Source: an uncultured Rhodanobacter sp. (GTDB lineage Bacteria > Pseudomonadota > Gammaproteobacteria > Xanthomonadales > Rhodanobacteraceae). Taken from it: 12,760 nt of DNA. A model generated the notes under the pieces. It searched no databases. It was not told the origin of the DNA and worked only from the letters and a program-made list of their open reading frames with translations. The DNA lies in contig CAIKJM010000178.1 of NCBI GenBank assembly GCA_903827735.1, forward strand, positions 1 through 12,760, given 5' to 3'. Of this stretch, positions 1 to 8,324 are shown one piece after another (the first letter of the stretch is position 1; each line of letters opens with the position of its first letter). The position numbers and the translations under genes were made by a program.

Positions 1-2346
1 CGCCCGACGCCGGCACCGTGGGTCAACGTAATCGCCAACCCGAACTTCGGCTTTATCGTCTCGGCCGAGGGCGGCGGCTACGCGTGGTCGCTCAACAGCC
101 AGCAGAATCCGCTGACGCCGTGGCCGAACGATCCGGTCAGCGACAGCCCGCGCGACGTTTTGTATCTGCGCGACGAAGAGAGCCGCGACGTGTGGAGCGC
201 CACCGCCCTGCCCGTGCGCGTGGTCGACGCGAACTATTCCGTGACGCACGGCAAGGGCTGGACGCGCTTCGTCAACGACGCGCACGGTATCGGCACCGAG
301 CTGACCCAATGCGTGCCGACGGTCGATTCGATCAAGCTGTCGCGGCTGCGCCTGAGCAACCACTCCGGCCGCACGCGCCGCCTTTCCGTCACCGGCTACG
401 TCGAATGGGCGCTGGGTTCGAACGGCACCACGCCTGCGCCGTATGTGGTCACCGCGCGCGACGACACGACCGGCGCCTTGTTCGCGCGCAACGCGTGGCG
501 CAGCGATTTCGGCGATCGCGTGGCGTTTATCGATCTCGGCGGCCAGCAGCAGTCTTTCAGCGGCGACCGCAACGAGTTTCTCGGCGAACTCGGTGCCGTC
601 GACAACCCTGCCGCGCTGAGCAGCAGCGCGCCGCTGTCGGGCCGCGTGGGCGCCGGACTCGATCCGTGCGGCGCACTGCAAACCACGATCGAACTGCCGG
701 CCGATACGCAGATCGATATCGTCTTCGCGCTGGGCGATGCCGCCTCCGAAGCGGACGCACAGGCGCTGGTGAAGCGCTATCGCGGCGTCGACATCGACAG
801 CGTGCTGGCCGACGTCGGCGCGCAGTGGAACGGCCTGCTCGACACCGTGCAGGTGAAGACGCCCGATCGCGCGATGGACGTGATGCTCAACCACTGGCTG
901 CCGTATCAGGTGCTGGTCAGCCGCGTGTGGGCGCGCACGGCCTACTATCAGGCCAGCGGCGCCTACGGTTTTCGCGACCAGCTGCAGGACGTGATGGCGC
1001 TGTGCGTGAGCCGTCCCGACCTGGCGCGCGAGCATCTGCTGCGCGCCGCCGGCCGCCAGTTCGCCGAAGGCGACGTACAACATTGGTGGCTGCCGCCCGG
1101 TGGTCAGGGCATTCGCACCAAGATACGCGATGACCGCCTGTGGCTGTCCTACGTTGCCACGCATTACGTCGACGTCACCGGCGACGAGGCCGTGCTGGAC
1201 GAACTGCTGCCCTTCCTCAAGGGCGATGCCATTCCCGACGGCGCCAGCGACGCGTTTTTTCTGCCGTCGCCGTCGGATGAAAAAGTGTCGGTGTACGAAC
1301 ACTGCGCGCGCGGCATCGACTCCAGCCTGACCCAGGGCGCCCACGGCCTTCCGCTGATGGGCACCGGCGACTGGAACGACGGCATGAACGCGGTGGGCGA
1401 AGCGGGCCGCGGCGAAAGCAGCTGGCTGGCGTGGCTGGCGATCGCCGCCATCGGCCTGTTCGCACCGCGCGCCGAACTGCGCGGCGAAACCGAGCGTGCG
1501 AAGCGCTGGCGCGATTACGCCGACAAGATGCGCGGCGCGCTGGAAGACGCCTGGGACGGCGAGTGGTACCGCCGCGGCTACTACGACAACGGTGCGCCGC
1601 TGGGCTCGCGCGACAGCGACGAGTGCCAGATCGATACCATCGCGCAGTCGTGGAGCGTCATCGCCGGCGCGCCGAACCGCGCGCACGCCGAGCAGGCGAT
1701 GGCCTCGGTCGACAAGCTGCTGGTCGATCACCCGAACAAGATCGCCAAGCTGTTCACCCCGCCGTTCGATCACGGCAAGGAAAACCCCGGCTACATCAAG
1801 GGCTATCCGCCGGGCGTGCGCGAGAACGGCGGGCAGTACACGCACGGCGCCACCTGGTCGATCTTCGCCTGGGCCGGCCTCGGCGACGGCGATCGCGCCA
1901 CCGCGCAGTTCGATCTGCTCAACCCGATCCGCCACAGCGAAAGCGCCGACGCCATCGCCCGCTACAAAGTCGAACCCTACGCCGCCTGCGCCGACGTCTA
2001 CTCCGTCGATCCCCACGTCGGCCGCGGTGGCTGGACCTGGTACACCGGCTCCGCCGCCTGGCTTTACCGCGGCGGCATCGAAGCCGTGCTCGGCTTCCAC
2101 AAACACGGCAACCGCCTGCAGATCGATCCCAGCATCCCCAAGCACTGGCCCGGCTTCGAGATCGCCTACCAGCACCACGGCAAATCCGGCGCCATCACCC
2201 ACTACACGATTTCCGTGACGAATCCCGGCAAGGTCAGCCACGGCGTCAAGCAAATCCATTTAGACGGCCAAACGCTTCCGGCCGATCAATCCGTCGTGCT
2301 GGCCGACGATGGTCAAATCCACGCTCTGCACATCGTTTTGGGGTAA
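1..2346 (+). CDS. ndvB: GH94-family C-terminal part of a cyclic beta-1,2-glucan synthase-like protein (5' end outside window)
   Basis: The reading frame is open from the first base to the TAA at 2344, giving 781 residues with no start in the window; the TTG at 160 is an internal Leu codon. Seen: the opening stretch around TPWPNDPVSD (residues about 37-46) and YLRDEESRDVW, the GTGDWNDGMN motif at codons 455-464, CQIDTIAQSWS, GYPPGVRENGGQYTHGATW and WTWYTGSAAWLYRGG. These are hallmarks of the GH94 (former GT36) fold; an Asp of the GDWND motif is the general acid in cellobiose and chitobiose phosphorylases. In NdvB/ChvB/Cgs this C-terminal domain trims glucan chains by phosphorolysis before cyclisation, in the synthesis of osmoregulated periplasmic glucans. 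The full protein would then be near 2,800 residues with a GT84 domain upstream, which I cannot see. A stand-alone 1,2-beta-oligoglucan phosphorylase remains possible. GC is high (one counted line 70%). It converges on the efflux operon. Confidence 0.8.
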   Translation, partial: RPTPAPWVNVIANPNFGFIVSAEGGGYAWSLNSQQNPLTPWPNDPVSDSPRDVLYLRDEESRDVWSATALPVRVVDANYSVTHGKGWTRFVNDAHGIGTELTQCVPTVDSIKLSRLRLSNHSGRTRRLSVTGYVEWALGSNGTTPAPYVVTARDDTTGALFARNAWRSDFGDRVAFIDLGGQQQSFSGDRNEFLGELGAVDNPAALSSSAPLSGRVGAGLDPCGALQTTIELPADTQIDIVFALGDAASEADAQALVKRYRGVDIDSVLADVGAQWNGLLDTVQVKTPDRAMDVMLNHWLPYQVLVSRVWARTAYYQASGAYGFRDQLQDVMALCVSRPDLAREHLLRAAGRQFAEGDVQHWWLPPGGQGIRTKIRDDRLWLSYVATHYVDVTGDEAVLDELLPFLKGDAIPDGASDAFFLPSPSDEKVSVYEHCARGIDSSLTQGAHGLPLMGTGDWNDGMNAVGEAGRGESSWLAWLAIAAIGLFAPRAELRGETERAKRWRDYADKMRGALEDAWDGEWYRRGYYDNGAPLGSRDSDECQIDTIAQSWSVIAGAPNRAHAEQAMASVDKLLVDHPNKIAKLFTPPFDHGKENPGYIKGYPPGVRENGGQYTHGATWSIFAWAGLGDGDRATAQFDLLNPIRHSESADAIARYKVEPYAACADVYSVDPHVGRGGWTWYTGSAAWLYRGGIEAVLGFHKHGNRLQIDPSIPKHWPGFEIAYQHHGKSGAITHYTISVTNPGKVSHGVKQIHLDGQTLPADQSVVLADDGQIHALHIVLG

Positions 2347-2358
2347 CGGGAAAGACGC

Positions 2359-2378
2359 GGCGCCCGTAATCGGGCGCC
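2359..2378. terminator. Shared hairpin between two convergent genes, likely bidirectional terminator
   Basis: A perfect inverted repeat GGCGCCCG-TAAT-CGGGCGCC forms an 8-bp, all-GC stem with a 4-base loop. It starts 12 bases after the GH94 gene's stop and ends 2 bases from the outer-membrane factor's stop on the opposite strand. No long T tract follows: TATTA on the plus strand and GCGTCTTT on the minus strand. It is therefore a strong hairpin but not a textbook intrinsic terminator. Position and stem quality support termination in both directions; the function is inferred. Confidence 0.6.
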
Positions 2379-2380
2379 TA

Positions 2381-3832
2381 TTACGGAGACGCCCCGCCAG
2401 TGCTGGTTTTGATGGTCTGCTCACGCAAGCCGCCGCCCAGTGCAGCATAGAGATTGAGGCTGCTGGTTTGATCCGATAACTGCACGGCAATCAAACTTTG
2501 CTGAGCGCTGTAGAGCGTACGCTGTGTGGTCAGCACGTCCAGCATGCTGTCGCTACCTTGCTGATACAGCGCCCGGGTGAGTTCGTAGCTGCGCTGATCC
2601 GCCTGGACCTCGTTTTGCAGCGCGTCGAGCTGCTCCTGGACAGTAGCGCGGATAGCCAGCGCATCAGCTACTTCCCGAAAGGCAGTCTGAATGGTTTTCT
2701 CGTAGTCGGCTAAATCGATGCCTTGCGTCGCCTTCGCTTCATCCAGTGAGGCACGAAGGCTGCCCGCATTAAAGATAGGTACGCTAATGGAGGGTGCGAA
2801 CGACCACGCACCGCTTCCTTTTTTGAACAGCCCGGCCAGACCGTCGCTTTCGGTGCCCTTGTCGGCCGTGAGAGTGATCGACGGGAAGAAAGCGGCGCGT
2901 GCCGCACCGATGTCGGCGTTGGCGGCTTTCAGGGTGTGCTCTGCCGACAGTACGTCAGGACGTTGCAGCAGCACATTCGACGAGATGCCTGCGGGCAGCT
3001 CGGCCATGGCGAGCTGGCTGGTGATGCTCGCATCGGGGAGATCCGCATCGGCGACGCTAGCACCCACCTCCAGATTCAGCGCGTTCAGGTCTTGCGCCAC
3101 CTGAGTGATATAGCTGGCGATATCCTTGCGTGCCGCCTCGACGCTGCTTTGCGCCTGCACGAGATCCAGTCCGGATACGGTGCCTATGTCGTGCTGGGCT
3201 TTCGTTAGATCGTAAGTGGCCTGCTGGCTCTTCAGCGTCTGCCTGGAAAGATCGAGCAGCGCCATGTCGGAGGCGAGGGTGAGCCAATCGCTGGCGACCG
3301 TCTCGACCAGGCTTATGTGAGTGCTGCGCCGAGTTTCCGCCGTGGAAAGATAGTTTTCCCATTCCTCGTCCTTGAGGTTATGCAATTCGCCAAACAGATC
3401 CACCTGGTAGCTGCTGAAACCCAGCTGGACGCTGTCCGTTCGCGATACGGAAGATTGGCCTGTCGCCGTGAGTTTCGATGGTGTCCGCGAAGCGGATTCC
3501 GAACCTTCCGCGCTGATGCTGGGAAACAACTCTGCCCGCTGGATACGATACTGCGCGCGCGCCTTTTCGATGTTGAGCACAGCGACGCGAAGGTCGCGAT
3601 TGTTTGCCAGCGCTTGCTCGATTACGTGCTGCAAGCGGGCATCCTTGAAGAAATCGCGCCAGCCGATGCTCGCCGCCTGAGTCTTCGACGCCGTCGCCGG
3701 CTTACCGTCGACCGTTGGCCAGATTTTGGGCACCGGCGCGGCGGCGCGGGTATATGTCGGCGCCAGATTGACGCAGCCCGTCAGCGCCGTCGCGACAGCC
3801 ACCATCAAGCCTGTGCGGAGCATTCGCATCAT
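2381..3832 (-). CDS. RND efflux outer-membrane factor, OprM/NodT family lipoprotein
   Basis: A 483-residue protein, the usual size for OprM/CusC/NodT-type outer-membrane channels. It forms the trimeric barrel and periplasmic tunnel through which the RND pump expels substrate. Seen: a short hydrophobic signal (residues 5-19) ending in the lipobox LTGC with Cys20 as the lipidation site, two OEP repeats (about 60-260 and 275-465), and the family signature [32 protein letters not shown]. Long Ala/Gln/Glu-rich stretches fit the alpha-helical barrel. The ATG at 3832 overlaps the pump's stop (ATGA, 4 bp), and GGAG lies 7 bases before it inside the pump gene, so translation is probably coupled; an ATG one codon later is an alternative. 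It is the last gene of the operon, and the hairpin at 2359-2378 follows. Substrates cannot be read from this subunit. Confidence 0.93.
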   Translation of the reverse strand: MMRMLRTGLMVAVATALTGCVNLAPTYTRAAAPVPKIWPTVDGKPATASKTQAASIGWRDFFKDARLQHVIEQALANNRDLRVAVLNIEKARAQYRIQRAELFPSISAEGSESASRTPSKLTATGQSSVSRTDSVQLGFSSYQVDLFGELHNLKDEEWENYLSTAETRRSTHISLVETVASDWLTLASDMALLDLSRQTLKSQQATYDLTKAQHDIGTVSGLDLVQAQSSVEAARKDIASYITQVAQDLNALNLEVGASVADADLPDASITSQLAMAELPAGISSNVLLQRPDVLSAEHTLKAANADIGAARAAFFPSITLTADKGTESDGLAGLFKKGSGAWSFAPSISVPIFNAGSLRASLDEAKATQGIDLADYEKTIQTAFREVADALAIRATVQEQLDALQNEVQADQRSYELTRALYQQGSDSMLDVLTTQRTLYSAQQSLIAVQLSDQTSSLNLYAALGGGLREQTIKTSTGGASP

Positions 3833-6800
3833 GGCCTGTCTCCAGCAACGGGCGTTTTCGACTCGACCAGCGATGCACCGGCCAGGCCGCGCACCACGAC
3901 GTAGAACAGTGGGATGAAGAAAATGCCCAATACCGTTGCCACCAGCGTGCCGCCGAACACGGCGGTGCCGATCGCATGGCGCGCACCCGCACCGGCTCCG
4001 GTGCTTATCACCAGGGGAAACACGCCGAGCAAAAAGGCCAATGACGTCATCACGATCGGGCGCAGACGCATGCTTACCGCGTGGAGTACCGCGTCGAGCG
4101 TGCTCTGGCCGTCGTGCTCCAGCTGCATGGCGAATTCGACGATCAGAATGGCATTCTTGGCGGACAGGCCGATGGTCGTCAGCAAGCCCACCTGGAAATA
4201 CACGTCATTGTCGAGCCCGCGCAGGCTGGTCGCCAACGCCACGCCAAGCACGCCAAGCGGTACGACCAGCATGACGGAAAAAGGTATCGACCAGCTTTCA
4301 TAAAGCCCTGCCAGGCACAAGAAAACAAACACCACCGAAGCGAGGTAGAGGTACACCGACTGGTTGCCGGACTGCCGCTCCTGATAGGACAGACTGGTCC
4401 ACTCGTAGCCAAAACCGTTCGGCAGCTGGCTCACCAGTTTCTGCATGGCGTCCATCGCCGCACCCGAACTCACTCCCGCGGCGGCGTCACCGGTAATTTC
4501 TGCCGAAGACACCGCGTTGTATCGACTCAGTTGCGGCGCGCCGAATGTCCAGTGGGAGCGCGCGAAGGCAGACACGGGCACCATGTTTCCGTCCGAATTG
4601 CGCACGAACCAGTTGTCGATATCGTTCGGCAACATCCGGTCCACGGGTTCGCCTTGGATGTAGACCTTTTTTACCCGGCCGCGATCGATAAAGTCATTGA
4701 CATAGCTTCCGCCCAGTGCATCGCTCAGCGTATCGCCGATATCCGACGACGCGACATTCATCGCACCCGCTTTCTTGTCGTCGATATCCAGCGAAAACTG
4801 GGGCGTATCTTCCAGTCCGTTGAAGCGGACCTGCGATAGCGAGCTGTCTTTGGCAGCCAGCGCCAACAGTTTGTTTTTTGCACTCATCAAGGCGTCGTGA
4901 CCCGCGCCGCCGAGGTCCTTCAATTCCATGTCAAAGCCGGAACTTGTACCGAGTCCGTTGATCGAGGGTGGCTGCAGTACGAAGACGCTACCGTCGCGAA
5001 CGCTGCCCATCAGGGCGCCCGATGCCTGGCGCGCAATGTCCGCGGCGCTGACGGTTCGTGTACTCCAATCCTTCAGCCTGACGAAGAGCATGGCGGAATT
5101 CTGGCCGCTACCGGCACTGCTGAATCCCAGGGCCGCAAAGACACCGTCCACGCTCGACTGCTTCATGAAATAGCTGACGGCCTCGTCCACGACTTTCTGG
5201 GTACGCTGCTCCGTCGCACCGGAAGGTAGCTGCACAATCGCCATCAGGATTCCCTGATCCTCGTCCGGAAGGAAGGAGGTGGGCAACTGCTTGTACACCA
5301 GCAGCATGACCAGCGTGGTCGCCAGGAAAAGCAACGTACCGATGCGCCGGTGGCGGATGACACGGCCAACCCCGCGCTGATAGCTTCCTGCCGTTTTATC
5401 GAACGTACGGTTGAACCATCCAAAAAAGCCGCGACGGGGTTCGTTGCCCTCTGCCACCGGCTTGAGGATCGTGGCGCACAGGGCGGGCGTCAGCGTCAGG
5501 GCCGTCAGTACCGAGAGCGCCATCGCGGAGACGATAGCTACCGAGAACTGACGGTAGATGACGCCGGTCGAGCCACCGAAAAACGCCATGGGAATCAGCA
5601 CCGCGGAGAGTACCGTGGCGATGCCGATCAGCGCGCTGCTGACTTCATCCATGGATTTACGCGTCGCTTCGAGCGGTGACAGACGCTCTTCCCTCATCAC
5701 GCGCTCGACGTTTTCCACCACCACGATGGCGTCGTCCACCAGCAAACCGATGGCCAGCACCAAGCCGAACATCGTCAGCGTATTGATCGAGTAGCCCATC
5801 AGTTCGAGGATGCCGAACGTACCCAGCAATACCACCGGCACGGCAATGGTCGGAATGAGCGTCGCGCGCAGGTTCTGCAGAAACAGGTACATGATCAGCA
5901 CGACCAGCACGATCGCCTCGATCAGTGTTTCCACCACCTCTTTCAGCGACAGCTTGACGAACGGTGTGGTCTCGTACGGATATTCCGCCGTGACGCCTTT
6001 GGGAAAGTTGGGCGCCTGCTGCGCCAGGTAGGCCCTGACTTCGCTCGCAACGGCGATGGCGTTGGCACCGCTGGCCAGCTCGATACCAATGCCCGAGGCC
6101 GGCTTGCCGTTGTACTGCGAACTCGTACTGTAGTCATCGCTACCCAGTTCCACGCGCGCCACGTCGCCGAGCAACACCTGGGCGCCGCCGCTGGACGTCT
6201 TGAGCACGATCTGGCGAAATTGCGCCGGTGTCTGAAGACGGCTGCGCGCCGTAATGGTTGCGTTGAGCTGCTGCTCTTTCACGGCCGGCAAGCCGCCGAG
6301 CTCGCCGGTCGCCAGATCGGTATTCTGAGCACTGATGGCGCTGGATACGTCCGACGGCATGAGTGAATACTTTTGCAGCTTGGCCGGATCGAGCCAGATG
6401 CGCATGGCATATTGCGAACCGAACTGCACCACCGCTCCGACGCCTCCCATGCGGGACAGACCGTCCTTGAGATGGCTGGCGATGTAGTCACCGATGTCGG
6501 CTGAACTCTGGCTGCCGTCCTGCGAGACCAGGGCGAGCACCATGGATATGCTGCCGGTGGACTTGGTGATGGTCACACCGTTTTGCTGCACCGTACTTGG
6601 CAGCCGCGAGTTGGCGGCCTGCACCTTGTTCTGCACCTGCACCTGCGCCGTATCGGCGTTGGTACCCGACTTGAAGCTGAGCGTGATGCTGGCGCTGCCC
6701 GTCGCACTGCTGGTCGATGACATGTACAGCAGATTGTCCAGGCCGGTCATCTGCTGCTCGAGCACCTGGACCACCGCGTCCTCGACCGTCTTTGCCGAGG

Positions 6801-6960
6801 CGCCGGGATAGCTGGCGCTGACGTTGATGGAAGGTGGCGCGATATCCGGATATTGCTCCAATGGCATTTGCGTCGTCGCAAACGTGCCGCCGAGGCAGAT
6901 GGCGATGGCGATGACCCACGCCAGGACGGGGCGATCGATAAAAAAGCGAGCGATGGACAC
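3829..6960 (-). CDS. RND multidrug efflux inner-membrane transporter, HAE1/AcrB type
   Basis: A 1,043-residue proton-driven pump, the typical AcrB/MexB size. Seen: N-terminal [12 protein letters not shown]1 (about 10-28), a large periplasmic loop, TM2-6 (about 341-500), TM7 (540-558), a second periplasmic loop and TM8-12 (870-1024). The proton-relay residues are present: D409 and D410 in [13 protein letters not shown]935 in [12 protein letters not shown] and R967 in MRLRP. The transporter should take up drugs from the periplasm or membrane and pass them to the outer-membrane factor through the adaptor. By alignment from memory with AcrB, F180, F608, F613 and F626 match pocket phenylalanines, while the F136 and F617 equivalents are I138 and S615. 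The start is a GTG with GAGGA nine bases upstream. It begins 12 bp after the adaptor's stop and overlaps the channel gene by 4 bp. It resembles HAE1 pumps rather than metal exporters or MdtB/MdtC pairs, because there is a single pump gene. Confidence 0.96.
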   Translation of the reverse strand: MSIARFFIDRPVLAWVIAIAICLGGTFATTQMPLEQYPDIAPPSINVSASYPGASAKTVEDAVVQVLEQQMTGLDNLLYMSSTSSATGSASITLSFKSGTNADTAQVQVQNKVQAANSRLPSTVQQNGVTITKSTGSISMVLALVSQDGSQSSADIGDYIASHLKDGLSRMGGVGAVVQFGSQYAMRIWLDPAKLQKYSLMPSDVSSAISAQNTDLATGELGGLPAVKEQQLNATITARSRLQTPAQFRQIVLKTSSGGAQVLLGDVARVELGSDDYSTSSQYNGKPASGIGIELASGANAIAVASEVRAYLAQQAPNFPKGVTAEYPYETTPFVKLSLKEVVETLIEAIVLVVLIMYLFLQNLRATLIPTIAVPVVLLGTFGILELMGYSINTLTMFGLVLAIGLLVDDAIVVVENVERVMREERLSPLEATRKSMDEVSSALIGIATVLSAVLIPMAFFGGSTGVIYRQFSVAIVSAMALSVLTALTLTPALCATILKPVAEGNEPRRGFFGWFNRTFDKTAGSYQRGVGRVIRHRRIGTLLFLATTLVMLLVYKQLPTSFLPDEDQGILMAIVQLPSGATEQRTQKVVDEAVSYFMKQSSVDGVFAALGFSSAGSGQNSAMLFVRLKDWSTRTVSAADIARQASGALMGSVRDGSVFVLQPPSINGLGTSSGFDMELKDLGGAGHDALMSAKNKLLALAAKDSSLSQVRFNGLEDTPQFSLDIDDKKAGAMNVASSDIGDTLSDALGGSYVNDFIDRGRVKKVYIQGEPVDRMLPNDIDNWFVRNSDGNMVPVSAFARSHWTFGAPQLSRYNAVSSAEITGDAAAGVSSGAAMDAMQKLVSQLPNGFGYEWTSLSYQERQSGNQSVYLYLASVVFVFLCLAGLYESWSIPFSVMLVVPLGVLGVALATSLRGLDNDVYFQVGLLTTIGLSAKNAILIVEFAMQLEHDGQSTLDAVLHAVSMRLRPIVMTSLAFLLGVFPLVISTGAGAGARHAIGTAVFGGTLVATVLGIFFIPLFYVVVRGLAGASLVESKTPVAGDRP

Positions 6961-6969
6961 GGGGTGCTG

Positions 6970-6975
6970 TCCTCA
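6970..6975 (-). promoter_or_regulatory. Ribosome binding site for the RND pump's GTG start, overlapping the adaptor stop codon
   Basis: On the minus strand TGAGGA combines the adaptor's TGA stop (6975-6973) with a GAGGA Shine-Dalgarno core, 9 bases before the GTG at 6960. It supports the GTG as the real start, since FFIDRP must lie near the N-terminus in this family. It also suggests that ribosomes ending the adaptor re-initiate on the pump gene. Confidence 0.7.
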
Positions 6976-8172
6976 GCTCTTCGGTGTCGCTGACTGGCCG
7001 ACGGATATCGGCGCAGTGGCGGTAGTGGTGGTAGTGGCAGCTTCCTGCGGATCGACGGTGTCACCCTCCTTGACGTTTTGCACGCCCGCGATAATCACGC
7101 GGTCGCCGGCCTTGAGGCCGCTGTCCACAATCCAGTCGCCGGCGACGGCTCCGGCCACGGTCAGGTTTTTTTGGACCACCTTGTTGTCAGCACCGACGAC
7201 GAGCGCCGTAGCGTCGCCCTTGGCGTCATGGCTTACGCCCTGCTGCGGCACCCACAGCGCATGGTTGTCGACCCCCTGCTCCAGATCGGCATGCACGTAC
7301 ATATTGGGCAGCAGCATTTTGTCGGAGTTGGCGACCGTGCCGCGCAAGGTGATCGTGCCCGTGCTCTCATCCACCGCGACGCCGACGACATGCAGGCTGC
7401 CTTCGCTTTGATACGTGCTGCCGTCTTCCAGCAGCAGTTTGAATTTCGCCGCGCCGCTGGCGTCCGCCTTGAGACGGCCGCTGGCGAGATCCTTTCGCAG
7501 CTGCAGGTACTGCGCGCTGGACTGCGTGATGTCGACATAGACCGGGTCATAGCGATAAATCGTCGTCAGTGCGGTGCTCTGGTTGGCCGTGACCAGGGCA
7601 CCGACCGTATATGTCGAGGTGGCAATCGTTCCGCCGATGGGGGCCGTGATGCGCGTATAGCCCAAGTTGACGCGCGCGCTTTCTACCGCCGCTTGGTCGG
7701 CTTGCACGGTGGCTTCGTCCTGCTTGAGTGTGGCGATTGCCGTGTCGAAATCCTGCTTGCTGACGGCATCTATCTTGACCAGCTGCTTGGCTCTCTCCGC
7801 TTGCGGGCGCGCTGCATAAAGCGCTGCCTGAGCGTTGGCCAGATTGGCCTTCGCCTGATCGTAGGCAGCCTGGTAAGTACCCGGATCGAGTTGATAGAGC
7901 AGTTGTCCGGGGTGTACCTCAGTGCCCTCGTCGAAGAGACGTTTCTGGATGACTCCGGTGACTTGCGGCGTCACGTTAGCGGAGAGATACGCCGTCAGTC
8001 GGCCCGGCAAAGACGTGGACTGCGCATAAGGCTTGGCCTTCAGCGTCAGCACCGTGACCTTGGCTAGCGCCATTTGTGGCGGCGGGGCGGACGGCGAACA
8101 GGCGGTCAGTCCAAGGAGCGCCAGGGCAGCATACCTCGCGTATCTGGACCGCAGAAAAAATGCATACGTCAC
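6973..8172 (-). CDS. RND efflux periplasmic adaptor (membrane fusion protein) lipoprotein
   Basis: The adaptor bridges the inner-membrane pump and the outer-membrane channel. With a GTG start at 8172 it has 399 residues. This start is preferred over a TTG ten codons upstream (8202) because a perfect GGAGG sits 5 bases before the GTG and the resulting N-terminus is a compact signal peptide. Seen: signal (about 5-24) with lipobox LTAC and Cys25, first lipoyl half (about 74-97, VIQKRLFDEGTEVHPGQLLY), a coiled-coil hairpin (about 98-170, rich in Ala, Gln and Lys), second lipoyl half (RITAPIGGTI, about 174-183), then beta-barrel and membrane-proximal domains. The residue after Cys25 is Ser, not the Asp seen in AcrA. 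The C-terminus ends in a Thr-rich tail (ATTTTTATAP) of no known role. It is the first gene of the operon, divergent from the BaeS-like kinase, so its promoter must lie in 8183-8324 or just beyond. Confidence 0.94.
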   Translation of the reverse strand: MTYAFFLRSRYARYAALALLGLTACSPSAPPPQMALAKVTVLTLKAKPYAQSTSLPGRLTAYLSANVTPQVTGVIQKRLFDEGTEVHPGQLLYQLDPGTYQAAYDQAKANLANAQAALYAARPQAERAKQLVKIDAVSKQDFDTAIATLKQDEATVQADQAAVESARVNLGYTRITAPIGGTIATSTYTVGALVTANQSTALTTIYRYDPVYVDITQSSAQYLQLRKDLASGRLKADASGAAKFKLLLEDGSTYQSEGSLHVVGVAVDESTGTITLRGTVANSDKMLLPNMYVHADLEQGVDNHALWVPQQGVSHDAKGDATALVVGADNKVVQKNLTVAGAVAGDWIVDSGLKAGDRVIIAGVQNVKEGDTVDPQEAATTTTTATAPISVGQSATPKS

Positions 8173-8177
8173 TTCAA

Positions 8178-8182
8178 CCTCC
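8178..8182 (-). promoter_or_regulatory. Ribosome binding site deciding the adaptor's GTG start
   Basis: GGAGG on the minus strand lies 5 bases (TTGAA) upstream of the GTG at 8172. No comparable site precedes the upstream TTG codons at 8202 and 8199, so the shorter 399-residue form is favoured. Confidence 0.75.
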
Positions 8183-8266
8183 GCGCACGGGGTGCTCAAC
8201 AAGGTCGCAAGGTATCGAACAAATGTGAGCGAAAAAGGGGGATTTCGTAATAAGCGATCTCGACGC

Positions 8267-8295
8267 TTGAAACCTATTCCACAACCGACCCTAAT
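8267..8295 (+). promoter_or_regulatory. Candidate sigma-70-type promoter for the baeSR-like operon
   Basis: TTGAAA (8267-8272) and CCTAAT (8290-8295) are separated by 17 bases, matching four of six consensus bases in each box. Transcription would start near 8302, leaving a leader of about 23 bases. The -10 box falls inside the inverted repeat at 8284-8305. The match is modest and could be chance. Confidence 0.3.
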
Positions 8296-8305
8296 AAAGG
8301 TCGGT
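8284..8305. repeat. Inverted repeat, candidate operator in the divergent promoter region
   Basis: ACCGACC-N8-GGTCGGT is a perfect 7-bp-arm dyad with an AT-rich spacer (CTAATAAA). It overlaps the proposed -10 box of the kinase gene and lies about 20 bases before its ATG. It could be a protein-binding dyad or, if transcribed, a small hairpin that shields the start region. BaeR and other OmpR-family regulators more often bind direct repeats, so the binder is uncertain. Confidence 0.45.
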
Positions 8306-8324
8306 CCTTCATCGACTATCGACC

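Larger units (their letters stand above)
8183..8324. promoter_or_regulatory. Divergent regulatory region between the efflux operon and the baeSR-like genes
   Basis: About 140 bases separate the adaptor's ribosome binding site from the kinase's ATG, so promoters for both transcription units should lie here. It is visibly more AT-rich than the flanks (for example 8241-8256 and 8291-8298). It holds a 7-bp-arm inverted repeat (8284-8305), a weaker AAGCG-N7-CGCTT dyad (8252-8268), and a direct repeat ATCGAC-T-ATCGAC (8311-8323) ending one base before the ATG. No strong minus-strand -35/-10 pair stood out, as would fit an activator-dependent pump promoter. The assignment rests on gene arrangement. 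Confidence 0.6.

Noticed and set aside
18..1133. Plus-strand frame of 371 codons at the left edge
   Set aside because: Very Arg-rich and domain-free; it is a shifted reading of the GH94 gene, whose frame is open from base 1.
4081..4839. Open frame of 252 codons antisense to the RND pump
   Set aside because: The translation is Arg/His/Gln-rich with no family features, as expected of a shadow frame. The pump on the other strand is certain.
7018..7041. Short GGTAGT-like repeats at the adaptor's 3' end
   Set aside because: They only encode the Thr-rich tail and are too short and irregular to be a separate repeat element.
7078..8067. Open frame of 329 codons on the plus strand, antisense to the adaptor gene
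   Set aside because: The translation shows no recognisable domain and lies wholly inside a well-supported adaptor gene. Long antisense frames are expected from codon bias in GC-rich genes.
8173..8202. TTG start at 8202 adding ten residues to the adaptor
   Set aside because: It lacks a ribosome site, whereas GGAGG lies within this stretch in the right place for the GTG at 8172.
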